Source of the DNA: Acidovorax sp. sic0104
Lineage (GTDB): Bacteria > Pseudomonadota > Gammaproteobacteria > Burkholderiales > Burkholderiaceae_C
DNA: 64,000 nucleotides
Assembly (NCBI RefSeq): GCF_019219095.1
Contig: NZ_JAHUWH010000004.1
Span: forward strand, 124,001-188,000
Direction: 5' to 3'
Every line of letters begins with the position of its first letter. Within the stretch, counting starts at the first letter, position 1. The notes beneath the pieces are model-generated. The model worked only from the letters and a program-made list of their open reading frames with translations, was not told the origin of the DNA and did no database searches. Both the position numbers and the translations under genes were made by a program. Positions 45,552 through 54,519 of the stretch are shown here, in pieces.

Positions 45552-46606
45552 ACGCGCAGAGCCACGAACTGTCGGTCATGGAAGCGGGCGACCGCATCGA
45601 CCGCGAGGCGCTGGAGTGGCTCGTGCGGACCCAGGGCTCACCGGATGCCGCCACGCTGCGGCAGCTGCGCGCATGGTGCGATGCCGACCCCCGGCATGCG
45701 GCGGCACTGGTGCGCTGGCAGCAGGAGTGGAGTGCGCTGGATGCATTGCCCGCTGCAGCCCTCCGGCAACTGCGCGCTGGCCTGGCCAAGGACCAAGCCA
45801 GCGCTGAACCACGGGCCCGGCCACGTGGCCTGGGCTGGGGGAGGGGCGCCGCCACGCTGGCGTCGGTCTGCCTGGTGGCCGCAGCCGGTGGACTGGGCTA
45901 CCGCCATTGGCAGCAGCAGCCCGTGTATGAGCAGGCGCTGGCCACCGGGCTGGGCCAGCAGTCCGAAGTGCAGCTGCCCGACGGCAGCACCTTGCGCCTG
46001 GACACGAACACCCGGCTTGATGTGACCTTCCGTCGCCAACGCCGCGAAGTGGTGCTGCCCGAAGGCCAGGCCGTGTTCCGCGTGCAGGGCGATGCGGCAC
46101 GGCCCTTCGACGTGCTGGCCGGGCCGATGCGCATCACGGTGGTGGGCACCCGGTTTTCCGTGCGCTACACACCCGGCGTGCCGGGCGATGCAGGCGTGCG
46201 CGTGGCGGTCGAGGAAGGCCGTGTGCGTGTGGCCCGCGCGGGCGATGACGGGCCGGACGTGATCGAACTCACCGCCGGCCAGCAGGTCGTCAGCGACGCC
46301 GCCGGCCGCCTGGGCCCGGTGGCCGCCGTGCCCAACGCGGGCATCGCGCCCTGGCGCGATGGGCGCGTGAGCTTCGACGACACACCCCTGTCGCAGGCGC
46401 TGGCCGAATTTGCCCGGTACGGATCCACGCAGCTGGTGGTGCGCGACACCGGTGTAGCGGCCCTGCGCCTGACCGGCACATTCGACCCCCGGCGGCTCGA
46501 CAACTTCACGCGGTCCCTGCCCAGCGTGCTGCCCGTGCAGCTGCGCGAGCGTGGCGCGGTCACGGAGATCGTGGCCGCTCCCCACCCCCCCGCCCATCCC
46601 CAATAG
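45548..46606 (+). CDS. FecR-type anti-sigma/sigma regulator
   Basis: A 352-residue inner-membrane regulator. The cytoplasmic DUF4880 part (about 17-60: EALEWLVRTQGSP, RWQQEWSALD) is followed by one membrane helix near 100-118 and the periplasmic FecR domain (LPDGSTLRLDTNTRLDVTF, GQAVFRV, VVGTRFSVR), then a C-terminal STN-like segment (DDTPLSQALAEFARY). It relays the siderophore signal from the TonB-dependent receptor to the sigma factor. Confidence 0.92.
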   Translation: MNAQSHELSVMEAGDRIDREALEWLVRTQGSPDAATLRQLRAWCDADPRHAAALVRWQQEWSALDALPAAALRQLRAGLAKDQASAEPRARPRGLGWGRGAATLASVCLVAAAGGLGYRHWQQQPVYEQALATGLGQQSEVQLPDGSTLRLDTNTRLDVTFRRQRREVVLPEGQAVFRVQGDAARPFDVLAGPMRITVVGTRFSVRYTPGVPGDAGVRVAVEEGRVRVARAGDDGPDVIELTAGQQVVSDAAGRLGPVAAVPNAGIAPWRDGRVSFDDTPLSQALAEFARYGSTQLVVRDTGVAALRLTGTFDPRRLDNFTRSLPSVLPVQLRERGAVTEIVAAPHPPAHPQ

Positions 46607-46627
46607 CGCCAACGGCAAGCCGCTGCT

Positions 46628-46701
46628 GGCGGGCGTGCACGCCCGCCGGGCCCTTGCTTGTCCTGACGCAGGGCACGGCATCTTATTTTCAAAAATTTTT
46701 G
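46628..46701. other. Palindromes between fecR and the receptor gene
   Basis: GGCGGGCGTGCACGCCCGCC (46628-46647) is a perfect 20-bp palindrome and may end or attenuate the fecIR message. CAAAAATTTTTG (46690-46701) is a second, AT-only palindrome in the likely promoter zone of the receptor gene, about 100 bp before its start. Confidence 0.45.
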
Positions 46702-46798
46702 CTGGGCGACCTAGGGGGATGGTGTTTGGCTGCGTCTACATGAGAAGGCGTCTTATTCAATATTCATTCCAACATCCGTTTCCAGGGAGATCCCTCAC

Positions 46799-49255
46799 AT
46801 GCCTTGCACCCGATTCCGGCCCGCCCCGTTGGCCTTGGCCGCCGCACTCAGCCTGGCCGCCATGGGCGCCAGCGCCCAGGTGGCGCCTGCCCCCGGGCAA
46901 CCCGCCGTGGCGCTCAGCATTGCAGCGCAGCCGCTGGCCCAGGCGCTCAACGACCTGGCGCGCCAGTCACGCATGGAGCTCATGGTGCAGCCCGCGCTGG
47001 TGGCCGGGCGCTCGGCCCAGGCCGTGAACGGATCGCTCACCGTGCGCGAGGCGCTGGACCGGCTGCTCGCGGGCTCGGGCCTGGTGGGTGTGATCGAAGG
47101 CACCAGCATCGTGGTGCGCAGGCCGCCTGCGGCGGCTTCATCGGGTGCTGCGGGTGCTGCAGGCGAGACCAGCCTGGCCGAGGTGAAGGTGCAGGCCCAG
47201 GCCGAGCCCAGCGCGCTCACCGAGCACAGCGGCTCCTACACCACGCGCCAGGCGGGCACGTCCACGCCGCTGGGTCTGTCCCTGCGCGAGACGCCCCAGT
47301 CGGTCAGCGTCATCACGCGCCAGCGCATGGAAGACCAGGGCCTGACGCAGCTGTCCGACGTGGTCGCGCAGACACCCGGGCTGGTCTTCAGCCAGAGCGG
47401 CAACCAGGGCTCGGACACCTCACCCATCTACTCGCGCGGCTTCTCTGTCAATACCTACATGATCGACGGCGTCCGCCAGACGGACTCCAACTATTCGAGC
47501 ATCTTCCAGACCAACGACATGGCGATGTTCGACCGCGTGGAAGTGGTGCGCGGCGCCTCCGGCCTCATGAACGGCATCGGCACGCCGGGCGCTGCGATCA
47601 ACATGATCCGCAAGCGGCCCACCGCCGACTTCCAGGCCTCGGTGCGGGCCGAGGCGGGCTCGTGGAACCATGTGCGGACCGAGGCCGACATCGCCGGGCC
47701 CATCAACGCGTCCGGCAGCGTGCGGGGCCGCCTGGTGGCCGCCGCGCAGGACAACGACTCCTACATCGACCGCCTCAAGGAGCGCAAGAAGCTGCTCTAC
47801 GGTGCGGTCGAGGCCGACCTCACGGCGCAGACGCAGCTGTTCGCCGGCGCGTCGGTGCAGCACCACGACGCCACGGGCCACGCGCGCGGCGGCCTGCCGG
47901 CCTACTACTCCGACGGCACGCGCACGCAGTGGAGCCGCTCGGCTTCGGCCGCACCGCCCTGGGCGTATTCCAAGCGCCACTACACCTCGGTGTTCGCGGC
48001 GCTGGAGCACCGCTTCAGCGACGACTGGAAGGTCAGGGCCACGGCCACCCGCACCAACAATTTCTACGACGAGCTGATCGGCTACGCCAGCGGCGGCGCG
48101 CCGGTGCGCGCGACGGGTGCGGGTGTCACGCTGTGGGCGGGCCGCTGGAGCGCCACGCCCCGCCAGGACAGCCTGGACGTCCAGACCACGGGCCGCTTCG
48201 ACCTGCTGGGGCGCAAGCACGACCTGGCCTTCGGTGCGCAGATGTCGCGCACCAGCTACGACGCGCCGTCGTACACCAACTGGACGCACGCGGGCTGGAG
48301 CAGTGCCATCGGCAACATCTTCACCTGGGACGGCACCTCGCCCGCCGCGCCGCCCAACCCCAGCATCGGCCGCAACACCTCGGACGAACGCCTGAACAGC
48401 GCCTACGCCACCGTGCGCTTCAAGCCCACGGACGCGCTGGCCGTGCTGGCCGGCGCGCGCGTGGTGGACTGGAGCCGCGCGCAGACCAGCACCCGCTTTT
48501 CCACCGGCGCGACCACCGCCAACAACCGCTACGAAAGCGGCGAGGTGACCCCGTACCTGGGCCTGGTCTACGACATCGACCGCAACTGGTCGGCCTACAC
48601 CAGCTATACGACCATCTTCACGCCGCAGAGCCTGCGCCTGGCCAACGGCGACTACATGGACCCGCAGACGGGCGACAGCTTCGAGCTGGGCGTGAAGGGC
48701 GCGTTCCTGAACGACCGCCTCAACGTCTCGGGCGCCATCTACAAGGCGCGGCAGGACAACCTGGGCGTGGCCATTCCCAACGTGTTCGCCCCGGACGGCA
48801 GCCAGGCCTACGAGGCCGTCTCGGGCACCAGCACGCGCGGCTTCGAGGTCGAGGCCACGGGCGAGGTGCGCCCGGGCTGGCAGGTCGCGGCGGGCTTCTC
48901 GCGCAACCTCACACAGGACCGCCTGCGCACACGCCTGCTCACCGACGTGCCGCAGAACACGGCCAAGCTGTTCACCAGCTACCGCATTGCGGGCATCGGC
49001 AAAGGCCTGACCGTGGGGGGCGGCCTGCGCTGGCAGAACCAGATCTACCGCGACAACCAGGGCGCCGCGCGCGTGCGGTTCACGCAGCCCGCGTATGCGG
49101 TGGTCGACCTCATGGTGCGCTACGCCATCACCGACACGGTGGCCGTCACGGCCAACCTGCGCAACGCCCTCGACAAGGTGTACTACACCTCGGTCGGCAA
49201 CTCGTACTACGGTGCGCCGCGCAGCCTGCAGGTGGCGCTGGACGTGCGGTTCTGA
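46799..49255 (+). CDS. TonB-dependent ferric-siderophore receptor with signalling domain
   Basis: An 818-residue outer-membrane receptor. The signal peptide ends near GASAQ (about 27). An STN signalling domain (about 38-105, ALSIAAQPLAQALNDLARQS) allows transmembrane signalling to FecR. The plug (about 145-260: LGLSLRETPQSVSVITRQRM, MIDGVRQ, VEVVRGASGLMNG) and a 22-strand barrel follow, ending in aromatic Phe (ALDVRF). The siderophore is unknown. It is the target of the adjacent FecI/FecR pair. Confidence 0.94.
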   Translation: MPCTRFRPAPLALAAALSLAAMGASAQVAPAPGQPAVALSIAAQPLAQALNDLARQSRMELMVQPALVAGRSAQAVNGSLTVREALDRLLAGSGLVGVIEGTSIVVRRPPAAASSGAAGAAGETSLAEVKVQAQAEPSALTEHSGSYTTRQAGTSTPLGLSLRETPQSVSVITRQRMEDQGLTQLSDVVAQTPGLVFSQSGNQGSDTSPIYSRGFSVNTYMIDGVRQTDSNYSSIFQTNDMAMFDRVEVVRGASGLMNGIGTPGAAINMIRKRPTADFQASVRAEAGSWNHVRTEADIAGPINASGSVRGRLVAAAQDNDSYIDRLKERKKLLYGAVEADLTAQTQLFAGASVQHHDATGHARGGLPAYYSDGTRTQWSRSASAAPPWAYSKRHYTSVFAALEHRFSDDWKVRATATRTNNFYDELIGYASGGAPVRATGAGVTLWAGRWSATPRQDSLDVQTTGRFDLLGRKHDLAFGAQMSRTSYDAPSYTNWTHAGWSSAIGNIFTWDGTSPAAPPNPSIGRNTSDERLNSAYATVRFKPTDALAVLAGARVVDWSRAQTSTRFSTGATTANNRYESGEVTPYLGLVYDIDRNWSAYTSYTTIFTPQSLRLANGDYMDPQTGDSFELGVKGAFLNDRLNVSGAIYKARQDNLGVAIPNVFAPDGSQAYEAVSGTSTRGFEVEATGEVRPGWQVAAGFSRNLTQDRLRTRLLTDVPQNTAKLFTSYRIAGIGKGLTVGGGLRWQNQIYRDNQGAARVRFTQPAYAVVDLMVRYAITDTVAVTANLRNALDKVYYTSVGNSYYGAPRSLQVALDVRF

Positions 49256-49256
49256 T

Positions 49257-49345
49257 GCACCCCCTGAGTCGCTTTACGCCGTACCCCTGGAAGGGGGCCG
49301 CTCCCAGCGCGGCGGGGCGGCCCTTGCGCGGGAGCCCTGGCCTGT
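49257..49345. repeat. Comamonadaceae-type GC-rich intergenic repeat
   Basis: CACCCCCTGAGTCGCTTTAC begins two bases after the receptor stop and continues to GGCGGGGCGGCCCTTGCGCG with small hairpins. It is the same family as the block at 29971-30071. Boundaries are approximate. Confidence 0.6.
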
Positions 49346-49412
49346 GTTGCGCCAGTTTTACCGGCAGGGAGTGATGCATGCCATCGCATCTCTGCAACCG
49401 GAGTGATCTGCC

Positions 49413-51035
49413 ATGAAAGAAGGCTTTCGCCAGTGCATGGCCTGGCTGCACACCTGGGTCGGGCTGGTGGTGGGCTGGGTGCTGTTCTTCGTGTTCGTGA
49501 CGGGCACGGCCGGCTACTTCGCGCACGAGATCGACCGGTGGATGCGCCCCGAGCTGCCCTTGGCCACCGCTGCCGCGGCGGTGGAACCGCACCGGGCGGT
49601 CGCGCTGGCGCAGGCCTACCTGCAGGCCAACGCGCCGCCACAGTCGCAGGACTGGTCGGTGCAGCTGCCCGGCCAGCGCGGCAGCAGCGCACTGAGCGTG
49701 AGCTGGCGCGAGCCGCCCGCAGACGGCAAGCCCGGCGCGCGCGGCCGCTTCGTGCGCCGAACGCTCGACCCGGACACGGGCCAGGCAGCCGCCGAGCCCG
49801 TGGTGCGCAAGACCGGCGGCGGCCACCTGCTGTACCGCATGCACTACATGCTGCACTACGTGCCGTATGACGTGGCGATCCGCCTGGTGGGCGTGTGCAC
49901 CATGCTGATGCTCATGGCCGTGGTGACCGGGGTCATCACCCACAAGAAGATCTTCGTGGACTTCTTCACCTTCCGGCCGGGCAAGGGGCAGCGCTCGTGG
50001 CTGGACGCGCACAACATCATCAGCGTGACGGCGCTGCCGTTCTTTCTGATGATCACCTACAGCGGGCTGGTGTTCTTCCTGTTCCAGTACATGCCGGCGG
50101 GCCTGGCGGCCAGCCACTATGCGGGCAATGCGCAGGTGTTCTACGACGACCTGCTGCAGCGACCGGCCGCTGTGGATGCCACTGTTTCCGCGCAGCCGCT
50201 CACCGCTATGGCGCCGCTGGTGGCCCAGGCCGAGACGCAGTGGGGCGTGGGCCAGGTGGCGCGCGTGGCCGTGCAGCAGCCCGGGCGCGCCGATGCCGAT
50301 GTGCAACTGGTGCGCGTGGCGGGCGGGCAGATTGCCGGCAGCGACCGGCTGCGCTTTCAGGCCCGCACGGGTGAGCCACTGCCGCCTAGGGCCGACGAAG
50401 GCGCGGCCCGCGAGACGCAGGACGTCCTGCTGGCCTTGCACGAAGGCCGCTTTGCAGGGCCCGTGCTGCGCTGGCTGTACTTTGCGAGCGGCCTCTTGGG
50501 CTGCGCGATGATCGCCACCGGCCTCGTGCTCTGGACCGCGAAGCGCCGCACCCAACAGGACAAGCGGGCAAAGGCAGGCCACAAGCCCGAGTTCGGCTTT
50601 CGGCTGGTGGAGTGCCTGAACATCGGCACCGTGGCCGGCCTGCCCGTGGCCGTGGCCGCGTACTTCTGGGCCAACCGCCTGATCCCGGCGGACTTCGCCA
50701 CCCGCCGCGAGTGGGAGGCGCACGTGCTCTTCATCACCTGGGGCGTGCTGCTGCTGTACCCGGCCTTGCGCACGCCGCTGCGCGCGTGGCTCGAATCGCT
50801 GTGGCTGGCCGCCGCCGCCTTCGCGCTGCTGCCCCTGATCAATGCGCTGACCACCGACCGCCACCTGGGCGTCACTCTGCCTGCGGGCGACTGGGTGCTC
50901 GCCGGGTTCGACCTCACCATGCTGGCGCTGGGCGCGTGCCTTGCGGTCGCTGCACGCCGCGTGCATCGCCGGCAGCGCGCTGCGGCGGAGCCCGCGCGCG
51001 CCCGTGGGGCCGTGGTCGCCGGTGCCGCCCTCTAG
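49413..51035 (+). CDS. PepSY-domain inner-membrane protein (PiuB-like)
   Basis: A 540-residue membrane protein with an N-terminal helix (WLHTWVGLVVGWVLFFVFVTG), three to four further helix groups and a long periplasmic stretch (about 55-150 and 230-340). HKKIFVDFFTFRPGKGQRSWLDAHN is the PepSY-associated signature. Such proteins accompany siderophore receptors and probably reduce or process ferric siderophore at the inner membrane. It lies 157 bp after the receptor gene. Confidence 0.9.
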   Translation: MKEGFRQCMAWLHTWVGLVVGWVLFFVFVTGTAGYFAHEIDRWMRPELPLATAAAAVEPHRAVALAQAYLQANAPPQSQDWSVQLPGQRGSSALSVSWREPPADGKPGARGRFVRRTLDPDTGQAAAEPVVRKTGGGHLLYRMHYMLHYVPYDVAIRLVGVCTMLMLMAVVTGVITHKKIFVDFFTFRPGKGQRSWLDAHNIISVTALPFFLMITYSGLVFFLFQYMPAGLAASHYAGNAQVFYDDLLQRPAAVDATVSAQPLTAMAPLVAQAETQWGVGQVARVAVQQPGRADADVQLVRVAGGQIAGSDRLRFQARTGEPLPPRADEGAARETQDVLLALHEGRFAGPVLRWLYFASGLLGCAMIATGLVLWTAKRRTQQDKRAKAGHKPEFGFRLVECLNIGTVAGLPVAVAAYFWANRLIPADFATRREWEAHVLFITWGVLLLYPALRTPLRAWLESLWLAAAAFALLPLINALTTDRHLGVTLPAGDWVLAGFDLTMLALGACLAVAARRVHRRQRAAAEPARARGAVVAGAAL

Positions 51036-51105
51036 CGTGCCGCAGTGCTTCTTCCCCGATTTCTCTTTCTTCCTTTTCTTCTTCTCGATTTTCAAAGGAG
51101 TCTCC

Positions 51106-51756
51106 ATGTTCAAGAAAACCCTGCTCGCCGTCGCCCTGTCCGGCATCGCCCTGTCTGCCGCTGCCCACCAGCTGTGGCTGGAGCGTGATGCCACCGGCCC
51201 GGTGCGTGTGTACGTGGGCGATGCCGACAGCGAGCACGACAAGGGCGCCGAAGTGGCCAAGCTGGCCGCCACCACCCAGGTCTTCACCACCGACCGCCAG
51301 CAGACGGCCAAGCTCACCGCCAAGGAGGAATTCCTGGAGGCCGACGTGGCCGCTGCCGGCGACGTGCGCCTGTCCAACGACCAGGTCTGGAAGCCCTGGA
51401 AGGCCAAGGACGGCAGTTTCCAGGCCGCCGTGTTCAACGCGCGCGCCGGCCGCAGCGAGACGCAGGCCGTGCTCGACTACGAGCTGGTGCCCGTCACGGC
51501 GGGTGGCAACACCTTCACGCTGGTGTTCAAGGGCCAGCCCGTGGCGAACAAGACCGTCACGGTGATCACGCCCGACAAGTGGACCAAGGGCTTCAAGACC
51601 GATGCGGCCGGCCGCGTCGACGTGCCGGTGAACGGCAAGGGCCGCTATGTGCTCGTCAGCACCCACGAGGCACCCGCCGTGGGCGATGTGGTCATTGCCG
51701 GTCAGAAGGTGGGCAAGCTGGGCTACACCACCACGCTGACCTTCGTCGCGCAGTAA
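51106..51756 (+). CDS. DUF4198 periplasmic protein (copy 1)
   Basis: A 216-residue protein with a signal peptide ending after SAAA near 20; mature HQLWLERDATG, then FNARAGRSETQAVLDYELVPVTAGGN and a C-terminal carboxypeptidase-regulatory-like fold (VITPDKWTKGFKTDAAGRVDVPV). DUF4198 proteins are linked to metal uptake systems. AAAGGAG sits five bases before the ATG, behind a 45-nt pyrimidine-rich tract. A paralogue lies at 52592-53224. Confidence 0.85.
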   Translation: MFKKTLLAVALSGIALSAAAHQLWLERDATGPVRVYVGDADSEHDKGAEVAKLAATTQVFTTDRQQTAKLTAKEEFLEADVAAAGDVRLSNDQVWKPWKAKDGSFQAAVFNARAGRSETQAVLDYELVPVTAGGNTFTLVFKGQPVANKTVTVITPDKWTKGFKTDAAGRVDVPVNGKGRYVLVSTHEAPAVGDVVIAGQKVGKLGYTTTLTFVAQ

Positions 51757-51762
51757 GCCGCC

Positions 51763-52074
51763 ATGGCCACTGCACACGCAGGCTCTGCCGCGCGCTACCG
51801 CTGCATGGTGGCCAGCCGCGCCCTGGCGGCGGCCCTGGGCGGCTATGCGCTGGCGTCGCTGTTCACCGCGGTGCTGGCCGTGGGGCTGCCCCGCGCGTTG
51901 GACACCAGCCGCGCCAGCGCGCTGCTCACGGCCACCCTGCTCAGCTTTGCGGTGTATGCGGCGGCGGTGATCTGGGCCTTCAGCGCGCGCAGCGCACTGC
52001 GCGCCTGGATGGGCCTGGCCGTGCCGTCGGCCGTGCTGGCCGCTGCGCTCTGGGCGCTGAAGGTGGGCGCATGA
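51763..52074 (+). CDS. DUF3649-like small inner-membrane protein
   Basis: A 103-residue protein with three hydrophobic segments (about 18-42, 52-71, 79-100) and a short basic N-terminus. The pattern fits DUF3649, found in iron-uptake gene groups. It starts 6 bp after the first DUF4198 gene and overlaps the next gene by ATGA, so it is part of the same unit. Molecular role unknown. Confidence 0.8.
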   Translation: MATAHAGSAARYRCMVASRALAAALGGYALASLFTAVLAVGLPRALDTSRASALLTATLLSFAVYAAAVIWAFSARSALRAWMGLAVPSAVLAAALWALKVGA

Positions 52075-52433
52075 CGGCGGCGATCTGGGCGGCACCGCTG
52101 GCCGCGCTCACGCTGTCGTTCAGCGGCATGGCGGGCCTGGCGCTGGCCATGGACCGCCACCACGAACAGGTCACCGGCCGCAGCGAGGTGCCGCGCACGC
52201 GGCGCCGGGTGCTGCGCTGGGCGGGCAGCCTGCTGCTGGCGCTGTCCCTGGCCGCCTGCATCGGGGCCTGGGGCGCCACCGTGGGGCTGACCGCCTGGTG
52301 CGGCCTGCTCACGGCGGGCGGCCTGCTGGTGGGTGTGCTGCTGACCTACGCGCCGCACCTGGCGGTGCGGGTGTCGGCGGCCACGGTGCTGGTGGCGGGC
52401 GTGTGCCTTGTGGGGTCCGCTGCCGGGCTGTAG
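52071..52433 (+). CDS. DUF3325-like small inner-membrane protein
   Basis: A 120-residue protein with about four hydrophobic segments. LSFSGMAGLALAMDRHHEQV near the N-terminus, with the conserved-looking MDRHHEQ, fits DUF3325. DUF3649 and DUF3325 commonly occur together beside PepSY proteins and siderophore receptors and may form one membrane complex. The start is fixed by overlap with the preceding stop. Confidence 0.8.
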   Translation: MTAAIWAAPLAALTLSFSGMAGLALAMDRHHEQVTGRSEVPRTRRRVLRWAGSLLLALSLAACIGAWGATVGLTAWCGLLTAGGLLVGVLLTYAPHLAVRVSAATVLVAGVCLVGSAAGL

Positions 52434-52591
52434 GCACCAGCGGCGCCGCTTTGGGGGGCGTTGGCAAAAGTCCCGAACAGCGTGCGCTTTTTTCCGTCTC
52501 GTTGGTCATAGGCAGTAGGTGCAGTGCGCGGCCCTGCAGCCTGCGCCGTTGGCGGCCTGCGTTTTTTTCATCTTCGTTTTTCGACCCAGCC

Positions 52592-53224
52592 ATGTCTTCA
52601 CTCTTTGCCTCACCTTCCGCCGCCGGTGCCATCCTTGCGCTGGCCGCCTGCGCCTGGGCGGGCCACGCCCATGCCGACTACGTGTGGCTGCAGCGCGACG
52701 GGGCCCAGGCCCGCGCCTACGCCGGCGAGCTGCCCCGCCGCAGCGCGGCGCTGCCGCCCCTCCAGGCCCCACGCGCCTACCTGGCCGACGGCAAGGACCT
52801 GCCCGTGGCGCCGCAGGCCGGCCACATCGACATCACCGCACCGGGCGGGGACGATCTGCGCCTGAGCACCTTGCACGTCACCGGCCACGGCGCGGTCACC
52901 TACTACCAGGCCCGCGCCGGCCGCAGCGAGACCCGCGCCACCAACGACCTGGAGCTGGTGCCCACCACGCCCGGCGGCAACACCTTCAAGCTGGTGTGGA
53001 AGGGGCAGACCGTGGCAGCGTCGCAGGTGAACGTGGACACCAGCGCCGGCTGGCGCCGCACGCTGGCCCCGGCGGCCGATGGCACGGTGCAGCTGGAGAC
53101 GCCGTTCCCCGGCCTCTACGTGCTGGAGGTGAGCGCCAAGGTCAACGGCTCCGTCACCGTGGACGGCAAGAAATACGACGACGTGCGCCACACCGCCACG
53201 CTCAGCTTCGAGGTGCCCCGCTGA
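52592..53224 (+). CDS. DUF4198 periplasmic protein (copy 2)
   Basis: A 210-residue paralogue of the 51106-51756 product: signal peptide ending near GHAHA (about 28), mature DYVWLQRDGAQ, YYQARAGRSETRATNDLELVP and TPGGNTFKLVWKGQ align with copy 1. The pair arose by duplication around the DUF3649/DUF3325 genes. Its stop overlaps the MacA start (TGATG), which ties it to the export genes. Confidence 0.83.
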   Translation: MSSLFASPSAAGAILALAACAWAGHAHADYVWLQRDGAQARAYAGELPRRSAALPPLQAPRAYLADGKDLPVAPQAGHIDITAPGGDDLRLSTLHVTGHGAVTYYQARAGRSETRATNDLELVPTTPGGNTFKLVWKGQTVAASQVNVDTSAGWRRTLAPAADGTVQLETPFPGLYVLEVSAKVNGSVTVDGKKYDDVRHTATLSFEVPR

Positions 53225-54519
53225 TGGCCCCGACCCCACCCAATACACGCACCGCACGCACAACCCTGAGCGTGGGCGCCCTGGTGGTGCTGGCGGGTGC
53301 CATCGCCGCCGGCGCCTGGTGGTGGACGCGGCAGCCCGCCATGGTCTACGACACCGTGCCCGTGGCGCGCGGCGACATCGAGGCCACGGTCAGCGCCATC
53401 GGCACGCTGCAGCCGCGCCGCTATGTGGACGTGGGCGCGCAGGTGTCGGGGCAGATAACGCGCCTGCACGTGCAGCCCGGCACCGAGGTCAAGAAGGGCC
53501 AGCTGCTGGTCGAGATAGACCCCAGCGTGCAGCAGGCCACCGTGGACGGCGCGCGCGCCGCACTCGCCGGCCTGCGGGCGCAGCTGGCCGAGCAGCAGGC
53601 CCAGCACCGCCTGGCCCAGCAGCAGCAGGCCCGCCAGCAGCAGATGGAGCGCGAAGGCGCCACGCGCCTCGAAGATTTGCAGACGGCCGAGGCCGCGCTG
53701 GCATCGGCGGCGGCGCGCATCGACCACCTCAAGGCGCAGATCGACCAGACCCAGGCGAGCCTGAAGGCCGATGAGGCGCGCCTGGGTTACACCCGCATCT
53801 ACGCGCCCATGGCCGGCACCGTGGTGGCGCTGGAAGCGCGCGAGGGCCAGACCCTGAACGCCACCTACCAGACGCCCAACATCCTGCGCGTGGCCGACCT
53901 GTCGACCATGACGGTGTGGACCGAAGTCTCCGAGGCTGACATCCGCCGCGTGCGGGCCGACCTGCCGGTGTACTTCACCACGCTGGGCGGCCAGGCCGAC
54001 GCCGCCGCGCGCCGCTGGCGCAGCACCGTGCGCCAGGTGCTGCCCGCGCCGCCCACGCCCGAGGCCAAGGCCGCGGGCGGCGCCAACGCACAGGCCGCCG
54101 CGAGCAAGGCCGTGTCGTACACCGTGCTGTTCGATGTGGACAACGCCGACGGCGAGCTGATGCCGCAGATGACCGCGCAGACCAGCTTCGTCACCGCGCA
54201 GGCGCAGGGCGTGATCGCCGTGCCGCTGTCGGCCCTGGCAATCCCTGCCAGCCCGGCCGGCGCCAAGGCGGCGGGTGGCAAGGCAGCTGATGCGGAGGGT
54301 GACGGTGACAGCGCTGGTGCCGGCGCTGGCGCGAAGGCCGCAGCAGCCACCCACAGCGCCCGCGTGCTGCGCGCCGATGGCGTGGTGGAGCAGCGCGCCG
54401 TCGTCGTGGCGGTGAAAAGCCGCCACCTGGCCGAGGTGCGCTCGGGCCTGCAGGAGGGCGAGCAGCTGGTGACCGGCGAGCGCCCTGCGCGCAGCGGACC
54501 GCAAAGGTTCAAGCTGTGA
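53224..54519 (+). CDS. MacA-like periplasmic adaptor of a tripartite efflux pump
   Basis: A 431-residue membrane-fusion protein. One N-terminal helix (about 15-33), biotinyl-lipoyl halves ([27 protein letters not shown]), a coiled-coil hairpin of about 80 residues rich in Gln/Ala, then [20 protein letters not shown]. An unusual Ala/Gly/Asp-rich insertion (about 340-380) precedes the last beta domain. It links the MacB-like pump to the outer-membrane factor. Its stop overlaps the MacB GTG. Confidence 0.92.
   Translation: MAPTPPNTRTARTTLSVGALVVLAGAIAAGAWWWTRQPAMVYDTVPVARGDIEATVSAIGTLQPRRYVDVGAQVSGQITRLHVQPGTEVKKGQLLVEIDPSVQQATVDGARAALAGLRAQLAEQQAQHRLAQQQQARQQQMEREGATRLEDLQTAEAALASAAARIDHLKAQIDQTQASLKADEARLGYTRIYAPMAGTVVALEAREGQTLNATYQTPNILRVADLSTMTVWTEVSEADIRRVRADLPVYFTTLGGQADAAARRWRSTVRQVLPAPPTPEAKAAGGANAQAAASKAVSYTVLFDVDNADGELMPQMTAQTSFVTAQAQGVIAVPLSALAIPASPAGAKAAGGKAADAEGDGDSAGAGAGAKAAAATHSARVLRADGVVEQRAVVVAVKSRHLAEVRSGLQEGEQLVTGERPARSGPQRFKL

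Noticed and set aside
46730..46775. A second Fur box before the receptor gene
   Set aside because: GAGAAGGCGTCTTATTCA only loosely resembles the consensus, much worse than the site at 44932-44950.
52540..52568. Terminator before DUF4198 copy 2 (GC-rich stretch followed by seven T)
   Set aside because: The arms do not pair well enough to form a convincing stem.
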